A DNA stretch of 64,000 bases from an uncultured Clostridium sp. (GCA_900553985.1 USFW01000002.1:37492-101491); one strand, 5' to 3'. Positions 1-9,696 are shown, numbered from the stretch's first letter. Made by a program: numbers and translations. Notes: generated from the letters alone by a model not told the origin.

Positions 1-1205
1 TCATACTAGTCAAACACTGCTCCATTGTATTTCCTGTCGCCCCAACTTCTATTATACTTGCATATTTCCCAGCATGCTGATTATATCTAGAAGTTGTAAG
101 CATTATAGGTTTAAAAAGTCCAGGATACATCTCTTCTGCTTTTTCTTGTATCTTTATTGCAAATTTTAAATTTTGATTCCAATTAGGATGCCATAATCCC
201 CCGTTATTAGTACCTATTACAAACATTATTTGTGCTGCTACATCATTTTCCCCTATTTTTACTATCGGTGCATAATCACTTCTACTGCCTATTGCATCTC
301 TATGTAAGTCTATTATTATGTCTGATGGATTTGTCTTTAATAAGCTTTCTACTGTTTTTAATGATTTAGTATATGAACCATTATATGAAGGATAATCATT
401 ATAACTTGTATCATGAATTACATTATAGCCATATTGTTGCAACTGATTTGTAAGTTCTGTACCTACTCTTGTTACTGTGAAATTTAAGTCTGTTGTTCTA
501 AAATTTCCTGTTTGAGTATATTGATAATTTGGACTTGGAGTATAACTTTCACAACTATGTGTATGAAATAACATTATATTTTTATTTTCTATTGTAATGT
601 CTGGCGTTAACATTTCTTGTGTTAATTTATAGTCTGTTTGATTTTTTATTTTTACTTTTCCATATTCTACATTATAACTTTCTTTTATAGGATTATTAGT
701 AATAATTTCAGTTTTTAGTCCTGTTCCGAGCTACTTCAACATTTTCTTCTTTTTTCTCTTCTTGATTATTTTTGTTTTCTTCTTGTTTCTCCATATTTTC
801 TTGCTTATTATCTTTACTATCTTGTTTATCATCTTTCTCTTTTTCTTTATCATTAATTTTATTGTTTTCTTCTTTTTCTAATCCATTTATTAAACTTATT
901 TGAGTTCCTATTATACTGTGCAAAATATTTTTATTGTCATTTTCTTTTATATCATCCTCACTCGATACTTTTTTATATTCTTCATTAACTTGTGCCATTA
1001 CTGGTATAGAAGTATCTAAACAAGCAAGTAGATTTTTACTAAAAAAACTACTTGCTGTGTTTTGAACATTTTGTTCTATTTTTTTTACATTTTCTTTTGT
1101 ACTTGCAACATATTTAGTTGTTACAAATACTACTAAAATTAATACGAATATGCACATTATGTACTTGATAATATCTTTCATTTTTAAAACAGCTACATTA
1201 AACAT
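1..1205 (-). CDS. spoIIP: SpoIIP sporulation engulfment hydrolase, read through a +1 shift at CGG; partial
   Basis: SpoIIP is a membrane-anchored peptidoglycan amidase/endopeptidase that thins septal wall during engulfment in endospore formers. A start at 1205 follows AAGGAG; residues 10-30 form one membrane segment, then a Lys/Glu/Asn-rich linker. At the in-frame CGG (728-726) the frame stops 5 codons later (TGA 710-708), but skipping the C and reading GGA gives GTGLKTEIITN and an intact catalytic domain: FHTHSCESYTP, DLHRDAIGSRSDY, MFVIGTNN and IIEVGATGNT, with the expected His and Glu residues. The 3' end lies outside the window. It could be a broken gene, but five other genes here shift at CGG in the same way. 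The family call is firm; the decoding is inferred. Confidence 0.88.
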
Positions 1206-1398
1206 ATATTTTTCTCCTTGTCCCAACTTCTCCTATATATATGTATATGCTATTTTAAAAATTTTATTACTATTTTTTTATTAATTTCATTTTATATATT
1301 AACTCAATCATTAACTATAAAATCTTTTTTTGTCTTAATTTTATATATTAATTTGTTTTTTAACTTTCATAAATAAATTTTAGATATTTCTTAAAATT

Positions 1399-4300
1399 TT
1401 AAAAAACTTTTTCTTCTACCCTTACATTTGTTTTACCAATTATGTCTTCAAAAACTTTTAAAATCTCATCATTACAATATATTGCCCCACATGATGCATT
1501 ATCTTCTCCTACTTTTACAAATACATTTATATTATTTCTATCTCCCTTGAAATATTTTATAGCTCCTCGTAATTTTGCTTTTTCCTCTTCTGGAGTTTCT
1601 GTTATATCAAGCATTAATACTTTTTGCTTTTGATCTCCAAATTCTTTTATTTCATTAGCTACAATTTTTGTTTCTTCATCTTCTCTGATACTCAACCTTC
1701 CTTCTACAATAACAATGTTTTCTTCTACCAAACTACTACCAGAATTTATATATGCATTTTCAAACACAATTACCTCTGCCTGTCCATATAAATCTTCTAT
1801 TGTAACAAATGCCATAATTTTATTATTTTTTGTATATTTTTTCTTTATTGATGTTATTATTCCTGCATATTTTACTTTTTGCCCATCTATATATTTGCTT
1901 TTTTCTTGACTCATATTTTCCATATCAAATTGTGATGAATTTTGCTCATCTATTTTTTTCATTTCTAATGTATTTATATTTGTTTGCATTTCTATTTGAT
2001 GTCTTATTTTTTTCAATGGATGTCCTGATATATATATTCCTAGCATTTCTTTTTCAATAGATAGTAATTCTTTACTTGATAGTTCTTCATGTTCATCAAA
2101 CTTGTACTTTATCTCTTCCATCTCTTCTTTATCTTCACTAGACCCTAAATCAAACATTGATACTTGTCCTGCAAATCCTTTTTTCTTACTAGATTGTATT
2201 ACATCTATAATATTTTCAAATGATGCTAATAATGTGCTTCTGGTTTGCTCAAAATTATCAAATACTCCCGCTTTTATAAGACTTTCTACACATTTTTTAT
2301 TAACAGCTTCATCTGCTATTCTTTCACAGAAGTCTGTAAAACTTTTATATTTACCATTTTCTTTTCTTTCTCTTACAATATTATCAACTGGTACAGTTCC
2401 TACATTTTTAATACTTCCTAAACCAAATCTAATTTTCCCATCTTCAACAGTAAATTTTGTGATACTTTTGTTTATATCTGGTTTTAATATTTCTATTCCT
2501 AAGGCTTTACATTCATCTATATATTGTGGAATTTTATCTAAATTTCCTAAAAAACTGTTTAAAGTAGCTGCCATAAATTCTGCTGGATAATATGCTTTTA
2601 AATAAGCTGTTCTATATGCTACAACAGCATAACAAGCTGCATGAGATTTATTAAATGCATATTTAGCAAACTCTGCCATCTCGTCAAAAATCTTATCTGC
2701 TGATTTTTCGTCTATTCCATTTCTAACACATCCTGGTACTACTACATTTCCATTTTCATCTTCTTGTCCATGTATAAAAACTTCTCTTTCTTTTGCCATT
2801 ACATCTAGTTTCTTTTTTCCCATAGCTCTTCTAACTAGATCAGCTCTTCCTAAAGAATAACCAGCTAAATCTCTAACTATTTGCATAACTTGTTCTTGAT
2901 ATACCATACATCCATATGTTACATTTAAAATTGGCTCTAAGCTTGGATGAGTATATTCATTATGTCCTGGATTTTGTTTTCCTCTTATATATCTTGGAAT
3001 TTGGTCCATTGGTCCTGGTCTATATAAAGATACTCCAGCTATTATATCTTCTAAACAGTCTGGTTTTAACTCTTTCATAAAGTTTGTCATACCTTGTGAC
3101 TCGAACTGGAATATTCCACATGATTTACCTTCTTGCCATAGTTTATATACCTTAGGGTCTGCCATTTCCTTATCAAATTCTACATCTATACCCCTATTTT
3201 GTTTTACTAAATTTATTGTATCTTGAATTACAGTTAAAGTTCTTAGTCCCAAAAAGTCCATTTTTAATAATCCAAGTTCTTCTAATGTGGTCATAATATA
3301 TTGTGTTGATATCTGGTTATCTCTAACATATAAAGGTACATATGTATCTACTGGGTCTTTTGTAATTACTATACCACATGCATGTGTTGAAGCCTGTCTT
3401 GGCATTCCTTCTAAGCCCATTGCTATATCTAAAATATTTTTTACTTGTGCATCATTTTCATATTGCTCTTTTAATTCTTTGTTTTGTTCTAGAGCCTTTT
3501 TTATTGTTATATGCAATTCATTTGGTATCATTTTTGCAAGGCTATCTGCTTGTGCATATGGAATATCTAAAACTCTTGAAACATCTCTTATTACCATCCT
3601 TGCTGACATAGTTCCAAAAGTTATTATCTGTGAAACATGATCATGTCCATATTTTCTTGATACATAATCAATAACCTCTTGTCTTCTTTCATAACAAAAA
3701 TCAACATCAAAATCTGGCATACTTACTCTTTCAGGATTTAAAAATCTTTCAAAGATAAGTCCATATTTTATTGGATCTATATCTGTAATTCCTATTGAAT
3801 ATGCTAAAATAGAACCTGCGCCAGAACCACGCCCTGGTCCTACTGGGATTCCTACTGATTTAGCATAATGAATAAAATCCCATACAATAAGATAGTAGTC
3901 TACATATCCCATCTTTTTTATTACACCTAATTCATATTCTGCTCTATCTAAAATTTCTTTAGATGGATTTTCTCCATATCTTTCAATAAGACCATCATCA
4001 CATAGTTTCTTCAAGTAATCGTAGTGTGTTTCAAATTCTTCTGGTACATCATAATTAGGTAATATAGTATGACCAAATTCAAATTCCACATTACATTTCT
4101 CTGCAATTTTTACTGTATTTTCAATCGCATCAGGAAAATTCGCAAAATATTCTATCATTTCTTCTGGAGATTTTACATATAACTCATCTGTTTCAAATTT
4201 CATTCTATCAGGGTCACTCATTCTTTTTCCTGTTTGAATACACAATAATACCTCATGATTATATGCATATTCTCTTTTTAAATAATGTGCATCATTTGTG

Positions 4301-4905
4301 GCAACTAATGGAATATCTAATTTTCTAGCTAGTTTTATTAATTTTTGGTTTGCCAATACTTGCTCTTTTATACCATTGTTTTGGATTTCAATATAATAAT
4401 CTTCTCCAAATACTTTTTTATGCCATAATGCTATTTCCTCTGCTTTTTCTTCTTGTCCATTAAGTAATGCTTGGTTTACTGCTCCTGCTAGACATGCACT
4501 TAAGCAGATTAGTCCTTCACTATATTTTTCTAAAATTTCTAAATCTATTCTAGGTTTATAATAATATCCATCTACAAATCCTAATGATACTAATTTACTT
4601 AGGTTTTTATATCCTTGATTATTTTTTGCTAATAATATAAGGTGATTATATCTATTGTCAATATTAGGTTCTTTGTCAAATCTCGAACGTGGTGCAACAT
4701 ATACTTCACATCCTATTATTGGTTTTATTCCTTCTTTTTTACAAGCTTTATAAAAATCTATTGCACCATACATTACTCCATGGTCTGTAAGAGCAATTGC
4801 TTTCATTCCTAGCTCTTTTGCTCTTATTGGTAAATCTTTTATTCTATTTGCTCCATCTAATAAACTAAACTCACTATGTATATGTAAATGCACGAAATCT
4901 GACAT
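1399..4905 (-). CDS. dnaE: DNA polymerase III alpha subunit
   Basis: Replicative polymerase subunit of the DnaE type, 1168 residues, the usual length. The N-terminal PHP domain is plain (HLHIHSEFSLLDGA, ALTDHGVMYG, EVYVAPR). The palm carries PGRGSGAGS near residue 355 and the catalytic PDFDVDF near 398. The HhH region and an OB-fold (KYAGIITSIKKKYTK, then a nucleic acid binding strand pattern) lie near the C-terminus. The ATG follows GGAGGAAAAACTA. The gene contains no in-frame CGG codon in 1168 codons, although CGG occurs out of frame (GCG GGA). It stands between spoIIP and a small unknown gene. Confidence 0.97.
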   Translation of the reverse strand: MSDFVHLHIHSEFSLLDGANRIKDLPIRAKELGMKAIALTDHGVMYGAIDFYKACKKEGIKPIIGCEVYVAPRSRFDKEPNIDNRYNHLILLAKNNQGYKNLSKLVSLGFVDGYYYKPRIDLEILEKYSEGLICLSACLAGAVNQALLNGQEEKAEEIALWHKKVFGEDYYIEIQNNGIKEQVLANQKLIKLARKLDIPLVATNDAHYLKREYAYNHEVLLCIQTGKRMSDPDRMKFETDELYVKSPEEMIEYFANFPDAIENTVKIAEKCNVEFEFGHTILPNYDVPEEFETHYDYLKKLCDDGLIERYGENPSKEILDRAEYELGVIKKMGYVDYYLIVWDFIHYAKSVGIPVGPGRGSGAGSILAYSIGITDIDPIKYGLIFERFLNPERVSMPDFDVDFCYERRQEVIDYVSRKYGHDHVSQIITFGTMSARMVIRDVSRVLDIPYAQADSLAKMIPNELHITIKKALEQNKELKEQYENDAQVKNILDIAMGLEGMPRQASTHACGIVITKDPVDTYVPLYVRDNQISTQYIMTTLEELGLLKMDFLGLRTLTVIQDTINLVKQNRGIDVEFDKEMADPKVYKLWQEGKSCGIFQFESQGMTNFMKELKPDCLEDIIAGVSLYRPGPMDQIPRYIRGKQNPGHNEYTHPSLEPILNVTYGCMVYQEQVMQIVRDLAGYSLGRADLVRRAMGKKKLDVMAKEREVFIHGQEDENGNVVVPGCVRNGIDEKSADKIFDEMAEFAKYAFNKSHAACYAVVAYRTAYLKAYYPAEFMAATLNSFLGNLDKIPQYIDECKALGIEILKPDINKSITKFTVEDGKIRFGLGSIKNVGTVPVDNIVRERKENGKYKSFTDFCERIADEAVNKKCVESLIKAGVFDNFEQTRSTLLASFENIIDVIQSSKKKGFAGQVSMFDLGSSEDKEEMEEIKYKFDEHEELSSKELLSIEKEMLGIYISGHPLKKIRHQIEMQTNINTLEMKKIDEQNSSQFDMENMSQEKSKYIDGQKVKYAGIITSIKKKYTKNNKIMAFVTIEDLYGQAEVIVFENAYINSGSSLVEENIVIVEGRLSIREDEETKIVANEIKEFGDQKQKVLMLDITETPEEEKAKLRGAIKYFKGDRNNINVFVKVGEDNASCGAIYCNDEILKVFEDIIGKTNVRVEEKVF

Positions 4906-4971
4906 TAGTTTTTCCTCCCAAATCTTTATTTTTTCGTTATTATATCATTTATTTTTTATATAATCTACTAG

Positions 4972-5017
4972 TTAAAGAAATAAAAAGGTAACTTTCGTTA
5001 CCTTTTTATTTCTTTAA
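4972..5017 (-). terminator. Strong hairpin terminator downstream of the 103-residue gene
   Basis: A 20-bp stem closes on a TTTC loop (AAGGTAAC-TTTC-GTTACCTT at the top) and is flanked by A and T runs on both sides. It lies just past the stop of the leftward gene at 5026 and upstream of dnaE. The symmetry would let it work in either direction. Confidence 0.85.
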
Positions 5018-5025
5018 TTATCTAG

Positions 5026-5337
5026 CTAACACCCAAACCATTTATTTATAATTGCCCACATAATAGTATGAGTACGCCTTACAGGTATATCTTCCAGATT
5101 ACCATTTTCTAAGTAGCATTGAATACTTGGTATATCTTTCGAATTGTTTCTTGTAACATCAAGTTGAATTTTTACTGTCTGTGGTAAATATTGGCTAAGT
5201 TTTGTAGAAACTTCATTATCATTTTTATAAAAATCTTTAATGAAATTCATTAGTTCAGCTTGAGATTCCCTTAGTATTTTTCCTTGAAAAACTATCTTCC
5301 CATTTTCTTTCCGTTCTACTTTAATAGTCTCTTTCAT
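5026..5337 (-). CDS. Unknown 103-residue protein with an in-frame CGG
   Basis: No family recognised. A good AGGAGG site sits 8 bases before the ATG, and a strong terminator follows, so the gene unit looks intact. The protein is soluble and charged, with VRRTHTIMWAIINKWFGC at its end. Codon 9 is CGG (5313-5311) within KVERKENGK. If CGG shifted the frame +1 here, as it appears to elsewhere in the window, only about 14 residues would be made. The gene also uses CGT and AGG where neighbours prefer AGA, so it may be a recent arrival from a lineage where CGG means Arg. It is the one clear counterexample to the CGG rule. Confidence 0.6.
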   Translation of the reverse strand: MKETIKVERKENGKIVFQGKILRESQAELMNFIKDFYKNDNEVSTKLSQYLPQTVKIQLDVTRNNSKDIPSIQCYLENGNLEDIPVRRTHTIMWAIINKWFGC

Positions 5338-5488
5338 TTAACATACCTCCTAAAAAAACTATATTTACAGTTCTCTTTTAGCAATTTTCTTGCTAAAATA
5401 CACAAAAGCTTTTTGCTTTCTTGAAGTATTATATCAAAATTACCAAATAAAAACAACTATTTTTTTCACTTTGAAAATATTTAATAAA

Positions 5489-5530
5489 AAGAACTATGCT
5501 AGAATCTAAAAACTTTCTAGTATAGTTCTT
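5489..5530 (-). terminator. Terminator of the perR-rubrerythrin operon
   Basis: The inverted repeat AAGAACTAT.CTAGAA / TTCTAG.ATAGTTCTT is followed on the minus strand by TTTTTATTAAA. It lies 47 bases past the rubrerythrin stop codon. Confidence 0.8.
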
Positions 5531-5576
5531 AATTAATTTTATACCAATTTAAAATCTTTATTTACTAATAAGATTA

Positions 5577-6116
5577 TTAATAATTTTCTGCTTTTATTTC
5601 AAAAAATGCTTTTGGATGGCTACATACTGGGCATATTTCTGGTGCTGATTTTCCAATTACTATATGTCCACAATTTCTACATTTCCATATTCTATCACCA
5701 TCACGGCTGAATACTAATCCACCTTCTACATTTTCTATTAATTTTTTATATCTTTCTTCATGTTCTTTTTCTATTTTTGCAACTTCTGAGAATAAATATG
5801 CAATATGGTCAAATCCTTCTTCTTTTGCTTCTTTTGCCATTCTATCATACATATCTGTCCATTCATAATTTTCTCCTTCAGCAGCTGCTTGTAAGTTTTC
5901 TACTGTTGATTTTATTTCTCCACCTTGTAATAATTTAAACCACATTTTTGCATGTTCTTTTTCATTATCAGCTGTTTCTTGGAATATTGCTGCTATTTGC
6001 TCATATCCTTCTTTTTTTGCTTTTGCTGCAAAATATGTATATTTATTTCTTGCTTGTGATTCTCCTGCAAATGCCTCCATTAAATTTTTTTCTGTTTTTG
6101 TTCCTTTTAAATCCAT
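5577..6116 (-). CDS. Rubrerythrin
   Basis: Non-haem iron peroxidase that reduces hydrogen peroxide in the cytoplasm of anaerobes. The N-terminal four-helix diiron domain shows paired Glu motifs ([43 protein letters not shown]). The C-terminal rubredoxin-like domain has CRNCG and CPVCSHP iron ligands. It has 179 residues, a normal length. I chose the ATG at 6116 because AAGGAGGAATTTATA precedes it; longer readings run into perR. It follows perR by 19 bases, so the two are probably one peroxide-responsive operon. Confidence 0.95.
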   Translation of the reverse strand: MDLKGTKTEKNLMEAFAGESQARNKYTYFAAKAKKEGYEQIAAIFQETADNEKEHAKMWFKLLQGGEIKSTVENLQAAAEGENYEWTDMYDRMAKEAKEEGFDHIAYLFSEVAKIEKEHEERYKKLIENVEGGLVFSRDGDRIWKCRNCGHIVIGKSAPEICPVCSHPKAFFEIKAENY

Positions 6117-6135
6117 TATAAATTCCTCCTTAAAT

Positions 6136-6522
6136 TTATTTTTCTGATTTACAATCTTCACATATTCCATATATAGTTATGCTATGTACTTCCATTTCCA
6201 TACCTATTTGTTTTTGTAGTTCTTTTGATATTTCTTTATCATTAAAATGATATTTAAAATCAAAAACTTTGCCACATTTATCACATATTGCATGGTAATG
6301 CTTTTCATGTAAATAGTCATATCTATCTGGTCCAATTGCCATTTTTAGTTGTTTTATTTTTCCTTGTTCTACTAGAATATTTATATTTCTGTATACTGTG
6401 CTTTTACTTATCTGAGGTTCTTTTTTTATTACTATATTGTATATTTCCTCAGCTGTTGGATGTATACGATTTTCTTTTATAACTTCTAGTATTATTTCTC
6501 TTTGCTTGGAATAGTTATTCAT
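6136..6522 (-). CDS. perR: Fur-family peroxide regulator, PerR type
   Basis: Fur-family repressor of 128 residues. The winged helix is visible ([20 protein letters not shown] then [12 protein letters not shown]), followed by the metal site region [18 protein letters not shown] and CEDCKSEK with two CxxC pairs for structural zinc. The neighbouring rubrerythrin gene makes PerR more likely than Fur or Zur. The start follows AAAGGAGAGATTT. A perfect 23-bp palindrome directly upstream is the likely operator, implying autoregulation of the pair. Confidence 0.85.
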   Translation of the reverse strand: MNNYSKQREIILEVIKENRIHPTAEEIYNIVIKKEPQISKSTVYRNINILVEQGKIKQLKMAIGPDRYDYLHEKHYHAICDKCGKVFDFKYHFNDKEISKELQKQIGMEMEVHSITIYGICEDCKSEK

Positions 6523-6535
6523 AAATCTCTCCTTT

Positions 6536-6558
6536 AAATTAGGAATTATTCCTAATTT
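6536..6558. promoter_or_regulatory. Palindromic operator before perR
   Basis: A perfect 11-1-11 palindrome with half-site AAATTAGGAAT lies just upstream of the perR ribosome binding site. Its place and symmetry suit a Fur-family box, although the sequence differs from the Bacillus PerR box. Binding by PerR is inferred. Confidence 0.6.
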
Positions 6559-6590
6559 CGTATTTATAATATATTAACTTTTCATTTTTG

Positions 6591-7076
6591 TCAATAGAAT
6601 TTTACATTTTTTTCTTTTTTATTCTCACTATCATATTTTAAAGAACTATTTTTAGGAATACCATATTCTCTCTCCATAGCATCAATTGAAACTACCCATT
6701 GTTTTCCATATTTGCATACATCTATTCCATCTATTAATTTTCCATATGATATTGCTTTTCTAAGTGTACTTTCGTTTAACCCCCAAATCAATGTTGCATC
6801 ACTAAAAGCCATTAATCCATCAAATGGTGTTTCTATAATTTTACCATTTTCAAATAACTCATCACAAGAAATATCTATATCATCACTCCATATTATTCCA
6901 TAACCTCCAATATCTACTTGAACACTATAAAATAATTCTTCATTTCTTAATATTTTAAACATTGAATTATTTTCTATTAATTGTTTTACATTATATATTT
7001 TAGTAATTCCTTCGGAAAATTGAACTAATATTTTATAATCAGGATAAGCCGTTACATTTTTTATTTTATGAAACAT
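6591..7076 (-). CDS. DUF2442 protein with C-terminal helix-turn-helix
   Basis: 161 residues. The first 80 match the DUF2442 pattern (short beta-rich domain: ILVQFSEGITKIYNVKQLI, GYGIIWSDDIDISCDEL). The second half looks like a small DNA-binding domain (SDATLIWGLNESTLRKAISYGK, then CKYGKQWVVSIDAMEREYG), as in excisionase-like helix-turn-helix proteins. DUF2442 genes often follow DUF4160 genes, and a broken DUF4160 gene sits immediately upstream here. Such pairs are suspected to act like toxin-antitoxin modules, but function is not established. Confidence 0.75.
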   Translation of the reverse strand: MFHKIKNVTAYPDYKILVQFSEGITKIYNVKQLIENNSMFKILRNEELFYSVQVDIGGYGIIWSDDIDISCDELFENGKIIETPFDGLMAFSDATLIWGLNESTLRKAISYGKLIDGIDVCKYGKQWVVSIDAMEREYGIPKNSSLKYDSENKKEKNVKFY

Positions 7077-7088
7077 AAGTATCCCCCC

Positions 7089-7329
7089 TTATTCTAATGG
7101 TTTTATTTTTTTAAAGTTTTGAGTATCCCATATTTCTTTTAACTCTTCTTCATGAATTGAAATCCATTCTGTTACTAATTCTAAAGCTTTTTTCTATTAT
7201 TTTCTTCTCTTGAAAATCTATTGCAGCAACATTCTCACCATAAATTGCATGTATATGTGGTGGATTATGCTCACTTTGTTGAAAATACATTCTTATTATA
7301 ATTCCATAAAATCTCGATAAAACTGGCAT
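7089..7329 (-). pseudogene. DUF4160 gene broken by one extra base in an A run
   Basis: The first 46 codons read as a typical DUF4160 protein (MPVLSRFYGIIIRMYF, EHNPPHIHAIYGE). In GAAAAAAGC the frame then slips; removing one A restores ALELVTEWISIHEEE and a normal end, while the frame as written stops at 59 residues. No CGG is involved, so this differs from the other shifts in the window. It may be a real mutation, a phase-variable A6 run or a sequence error. Its usual partner DUF2442 follows. Confidence 0.7.
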
Positions 7330-7453
7330 TTTTACCTCCTTACTATATATAGTATATCACATTTCTTATACTATCATATAATGTATTATCTCTACATTTA
7401 CATATTAGTATTATTTATATTATCTAACTTTATTATAATATTTGGAGGATTTT

Positions 7454-7603
7454 ATGGGTTCTTATGAATTTATTACTTTTATCTCTACTCTTGCTTACAG
7501 TATTTCTCAAAATAAAACTCAAGAAGAAGTTGAGTTACTAGCTTTGTTTTTTACTCAATTAGGGGATACTTTGGCAACTTTATCTAATATAAATTTTAAA
7601 TGA
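7454..7603 (+). CDS. DUF6774-like small protein
   Basis: A 49-residue protein preceded by GGAGGATTTT. The pattern MGSYEFITFISTLAYSIS, then EVELLALFFTQLGDTLATL matches small conserved Clostridia proteins of the DUF6774 type (two helices, with QLGDTLA as the recognisable part). The usual cysteines are missing. Role unknown. It is alone on the plus strand, with a hairpin terminator after it. Confidence 0.65.
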   Translation: MGSYEFITFISTLAYSISQNKTQEEVELLALFFTQLGDTLATLSNINFK

Positions 7604-7611
7604 TATACTAT

Positions 7612-7662
7612 AAAAAAAAGACTATAATAGAATTATTTTTAACTATCATAGCCTTTTGATAT
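7612..7662 (+). terminator. Imperfect hairpin after the DUF6774 gene
   Basis: AGACTATAATAG pairs imperfectly with CTATCATAGCC, followed by TTTTGATATTTAT. It is a weak intrinsic terminator in the right place. The remaining bases to 7852 are AT-rich with a short inverted repeat (ATTGATA/TATCAAT) and no gene that I can see. Confidence 0.5.
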
Positions 7663-7852
7663 TTATTTATGGTACCATCGAAGTAGTTATCTACAACTTT
7701 TTTGGCTCTCTTGACGATTGATACAAATATCAATCAATTTATTATTAATTTAACATAACTTTTATAATATTGCAAGAGATAATTTTATTTTTTGAACTTT
7801 ATATTTATAAACTATAATATAACTGTCAAAACTATTGTATTATTTACTTTTC

Positions 7853-8605
7853 CTATATAATGTCTTTACTTATTTGATTCCACAGCTTTTCCAATCCTTC
7901 TTTTTCTTTATCAAATATAGAATTGGGTAATATTATATGAGAATAACTTTTTAAGCATTCATACTCCATAACATATTCAATAATTATAGGAATATCTTTT
8001 TCTTGATATCCATCAGTCAGAAATATTTTATAAAAATTGTCATATAATATTTTTACATTTATATGATAGTATATTATTTTTATTAAATCTAGCAAAATAT
8101 CTGCTGAAAAAATTATTTGTGTTAATAATGCTATTATTTCTATATTATCTATTTGTGTTATAACTATGATCCACATTACTACAATAAAAAGCATTTTTAT
8201 AACTTTCTTTAAAATCATCTTTTCTGTAATCTTATTAGTATATAATACACTTTCAAAATTATTTACTCCAAGTCTTTTTATCGAAGGTTCTACTTTATTA
8301 GTATAATATCCTTCGCTTCTAGTAGTAGTAATATTTATACCAAAAGAGTTTGATATCATTGTTTTTCTTAATTCACTTTCCGCCTTATTTTTTAATATAA
8401 TATCTGTATATCCACTAATAACAATGTAAATAATATTTACTATTATTAATCCATAATTCAATATACTTGATATAGAACTGTCTTTACAAAAACAAATTAA
8501 TAACATTAAAATTATATTAACAACATAAATACTCAACATTATATTTTCATTATTGGAACATTTATCAAATAACTTATGAGATTCATTTTTATATTTATCT
8601 GCCAT
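7853..8605 (-). CDS. S-4TM family CBASS effector (membrane pore)
   Basis: About 250 residues with four hydrophobic segments in two pairs (near residues 25-45, 50-75, 140-160 and 165-185), and a soluble middle with NSFGINITTTRSEGYYTNK, as in the S-4TM (SMODS-associated four-TM) family. It sits 7 bases after a CD-NTase gene and is surely co-transcribed. In CBASS, the cyclic oligonucleotide made on phage infection opens such effectors, which depolarise the membrane and kill the cell. I chose the start at 8605 because GAGGTAAGT precedes it. Confidence 0.8.
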   Translation of the reverse strand: MADKYKNESHKLFDKCSNNENIMLSIYVVNIILMLLICFCKDSSISSILNYGLIIVNIIYIVISGYTDIILKNKAESELRKTMISNSFGINITTTRSEGYYTNKVEPSIKRLGVNNFESVLYTNKITEKMILKKVIKMLFIVVMWIIVITQIDNIEIIALLTQIIFSADILLDLIKIIYYHINVKILYDNFYKIFLTDGYQEKDIPIIIEYVMEYECLKSYSHIILPNSIFDKEKEGLEKLWNQISKDII

Positions 8606-8612
8606 ACTTACC

Positions 8613-9416
8613 TCATTCAAATATCTTCTTTATTTGTTCTTCTGCTAATGAAGAAAATCCACTATTTTCGTAACCTTTTGCACTTTGTATACACTCTTTA
8701 GCTTTTTCTATTCTTGATGTAACATATTGATCAATATATTTATATTGTCCAATAAAATAGAAAGCCCAATCTAAATAATCAAAACTAGATTTACAGTTAG
8801 AATAAGAATATTGAAATTTATCTGTCAAAAATGTTTCAAGCTCATAGGAACTATATTTCCTATAGTTCTTTTTAATATTCCAATATTTCATAATCCTTAC
8901 TATTCTTTTAAATTCATATAATGTATCGTTATTAACATCTAACATCTTATCATTCAATTCTTTTGGATTCGTATATTGCCAACTTGAAGAATCTAAAGCA
9001 ATATATTTAGTTCCCCACAATGTTTCATATGCAGGAACTAATTCAAATTTAATATTTTCCAGTTCTATAACTATTGTAGGAAGAGATTGCTTAACAATAG
9101 ATGTTGAATACCTATACTCTGCAAATCCTTTTAACCAATTCAAACATGTTTGTGGAGTAAATTGATTAGCATCTTCGAAAATAATCATATAATCCACATC
9201 TGATTTTTCATCGTATCTTCTTGAAAGCATAGTGTCTCTACTATACGAACCAAATATTTCCTTTTTTACAATTTTATGCTCACAATTTTTGCCTCTGCCA
9301 AAGTACATATTCAATCTTGAAGATATTGCATCAATAGATTTTCTTATTTTTTCTCTTTCAGTACCATTAACATATAATTCATTTTGTAAATTTGCTAAAT
9401 AACTATTAATAGACAT
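8613..9416 (-). CDS. CD-NTase (SMODS nucleotidyltransferase), CBASS signal synthase
   Basis: 267 residues. The polymerase-beta-type active site is visible: FGSYSRDTML and then SDVDYMIIF (first two metal-binding Asp), with the third acidic residue in ELVPAY near residue 128. A C-terminal helical domain follows. Such enzymes sense infection and make cyclic di- or trinucleotides. The only partner is the S-4TM effector downstream; no Cap2/Cap3 or HORMA gene is present, so this is a minimal (type I) CBASS. The 367 bases upstream hold a 10-bp inverted repeat and no gene that I can see. Confidence 0.88.
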   Translation of the reverse strand: MSINSYLANLQNELYVNGTEREKIRKSIDAISSRLNMYFGRGKNCEHKIVKKEIFGSYSRDTMLSRRYDEKSDVDYMIIFEDANQFTPQTCLNWLKGFAEYRYSTSIVKQSLPTIVIELENIKFELVPAYETLWGTKYIALDSSSWQYTNPKELNDKMLDVNNDTLYEFKRIVRIMKYWNIKKNYRKYSSYELETFLTDKFQYSYSNCKSSFDYLDWAFYFIGQYKYIDQYVTSRIEKAKECIQSAKGYENSGFSSLAEEQIKKIFE

Positions 9417-9607
9417 ATTTTTCTCCTATAAAAATTTTTTAGTAAATTATATCATGTTTTGTCCCAAAAATCCACTAATTTTATAATTTACAGGATAAAA
9501 TGTAGGTTTGTCAAACATATTTCTCTACGATAACTGTAACTATTCAGTGGCAAAATGATTTAGAACTTAAAGCATTTTTTGTATAATTAGAATTAAATCA
9601 TATTAAA

Positions 9608-9696
9608 TACAACAATAATTCGGATTAATTCTGAATAATTACAATATTTTTCAAAATTTTGTTTTGTTCGCTTGTATTTTGCTAAATATTGTTGTA
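9608..9696. repeat. TACAACAATA inverted repeat in the gap before the peptide gene
   Basis: TACAACAATA at 9608-9617 is repeated inverted at 9687-9696, about 70 bases apart, in an otherwise featureless AT-rich gap. Function unknown. Confidence 0.35.

Noticed and set aside
1442..3640. Several plus-strand ORFs inside dnaE
   Set aside because: They are antisense shadows of AT-rich coding sequence with hydrophobic low-complexity products.
7671..7680. GGTACCATCG as a third prophage attachment repeat
   Set aside because: It resembles GGTACCGATG but is not the same sequence (GGTACC is a chance palindrome), and no tRNA context is present.
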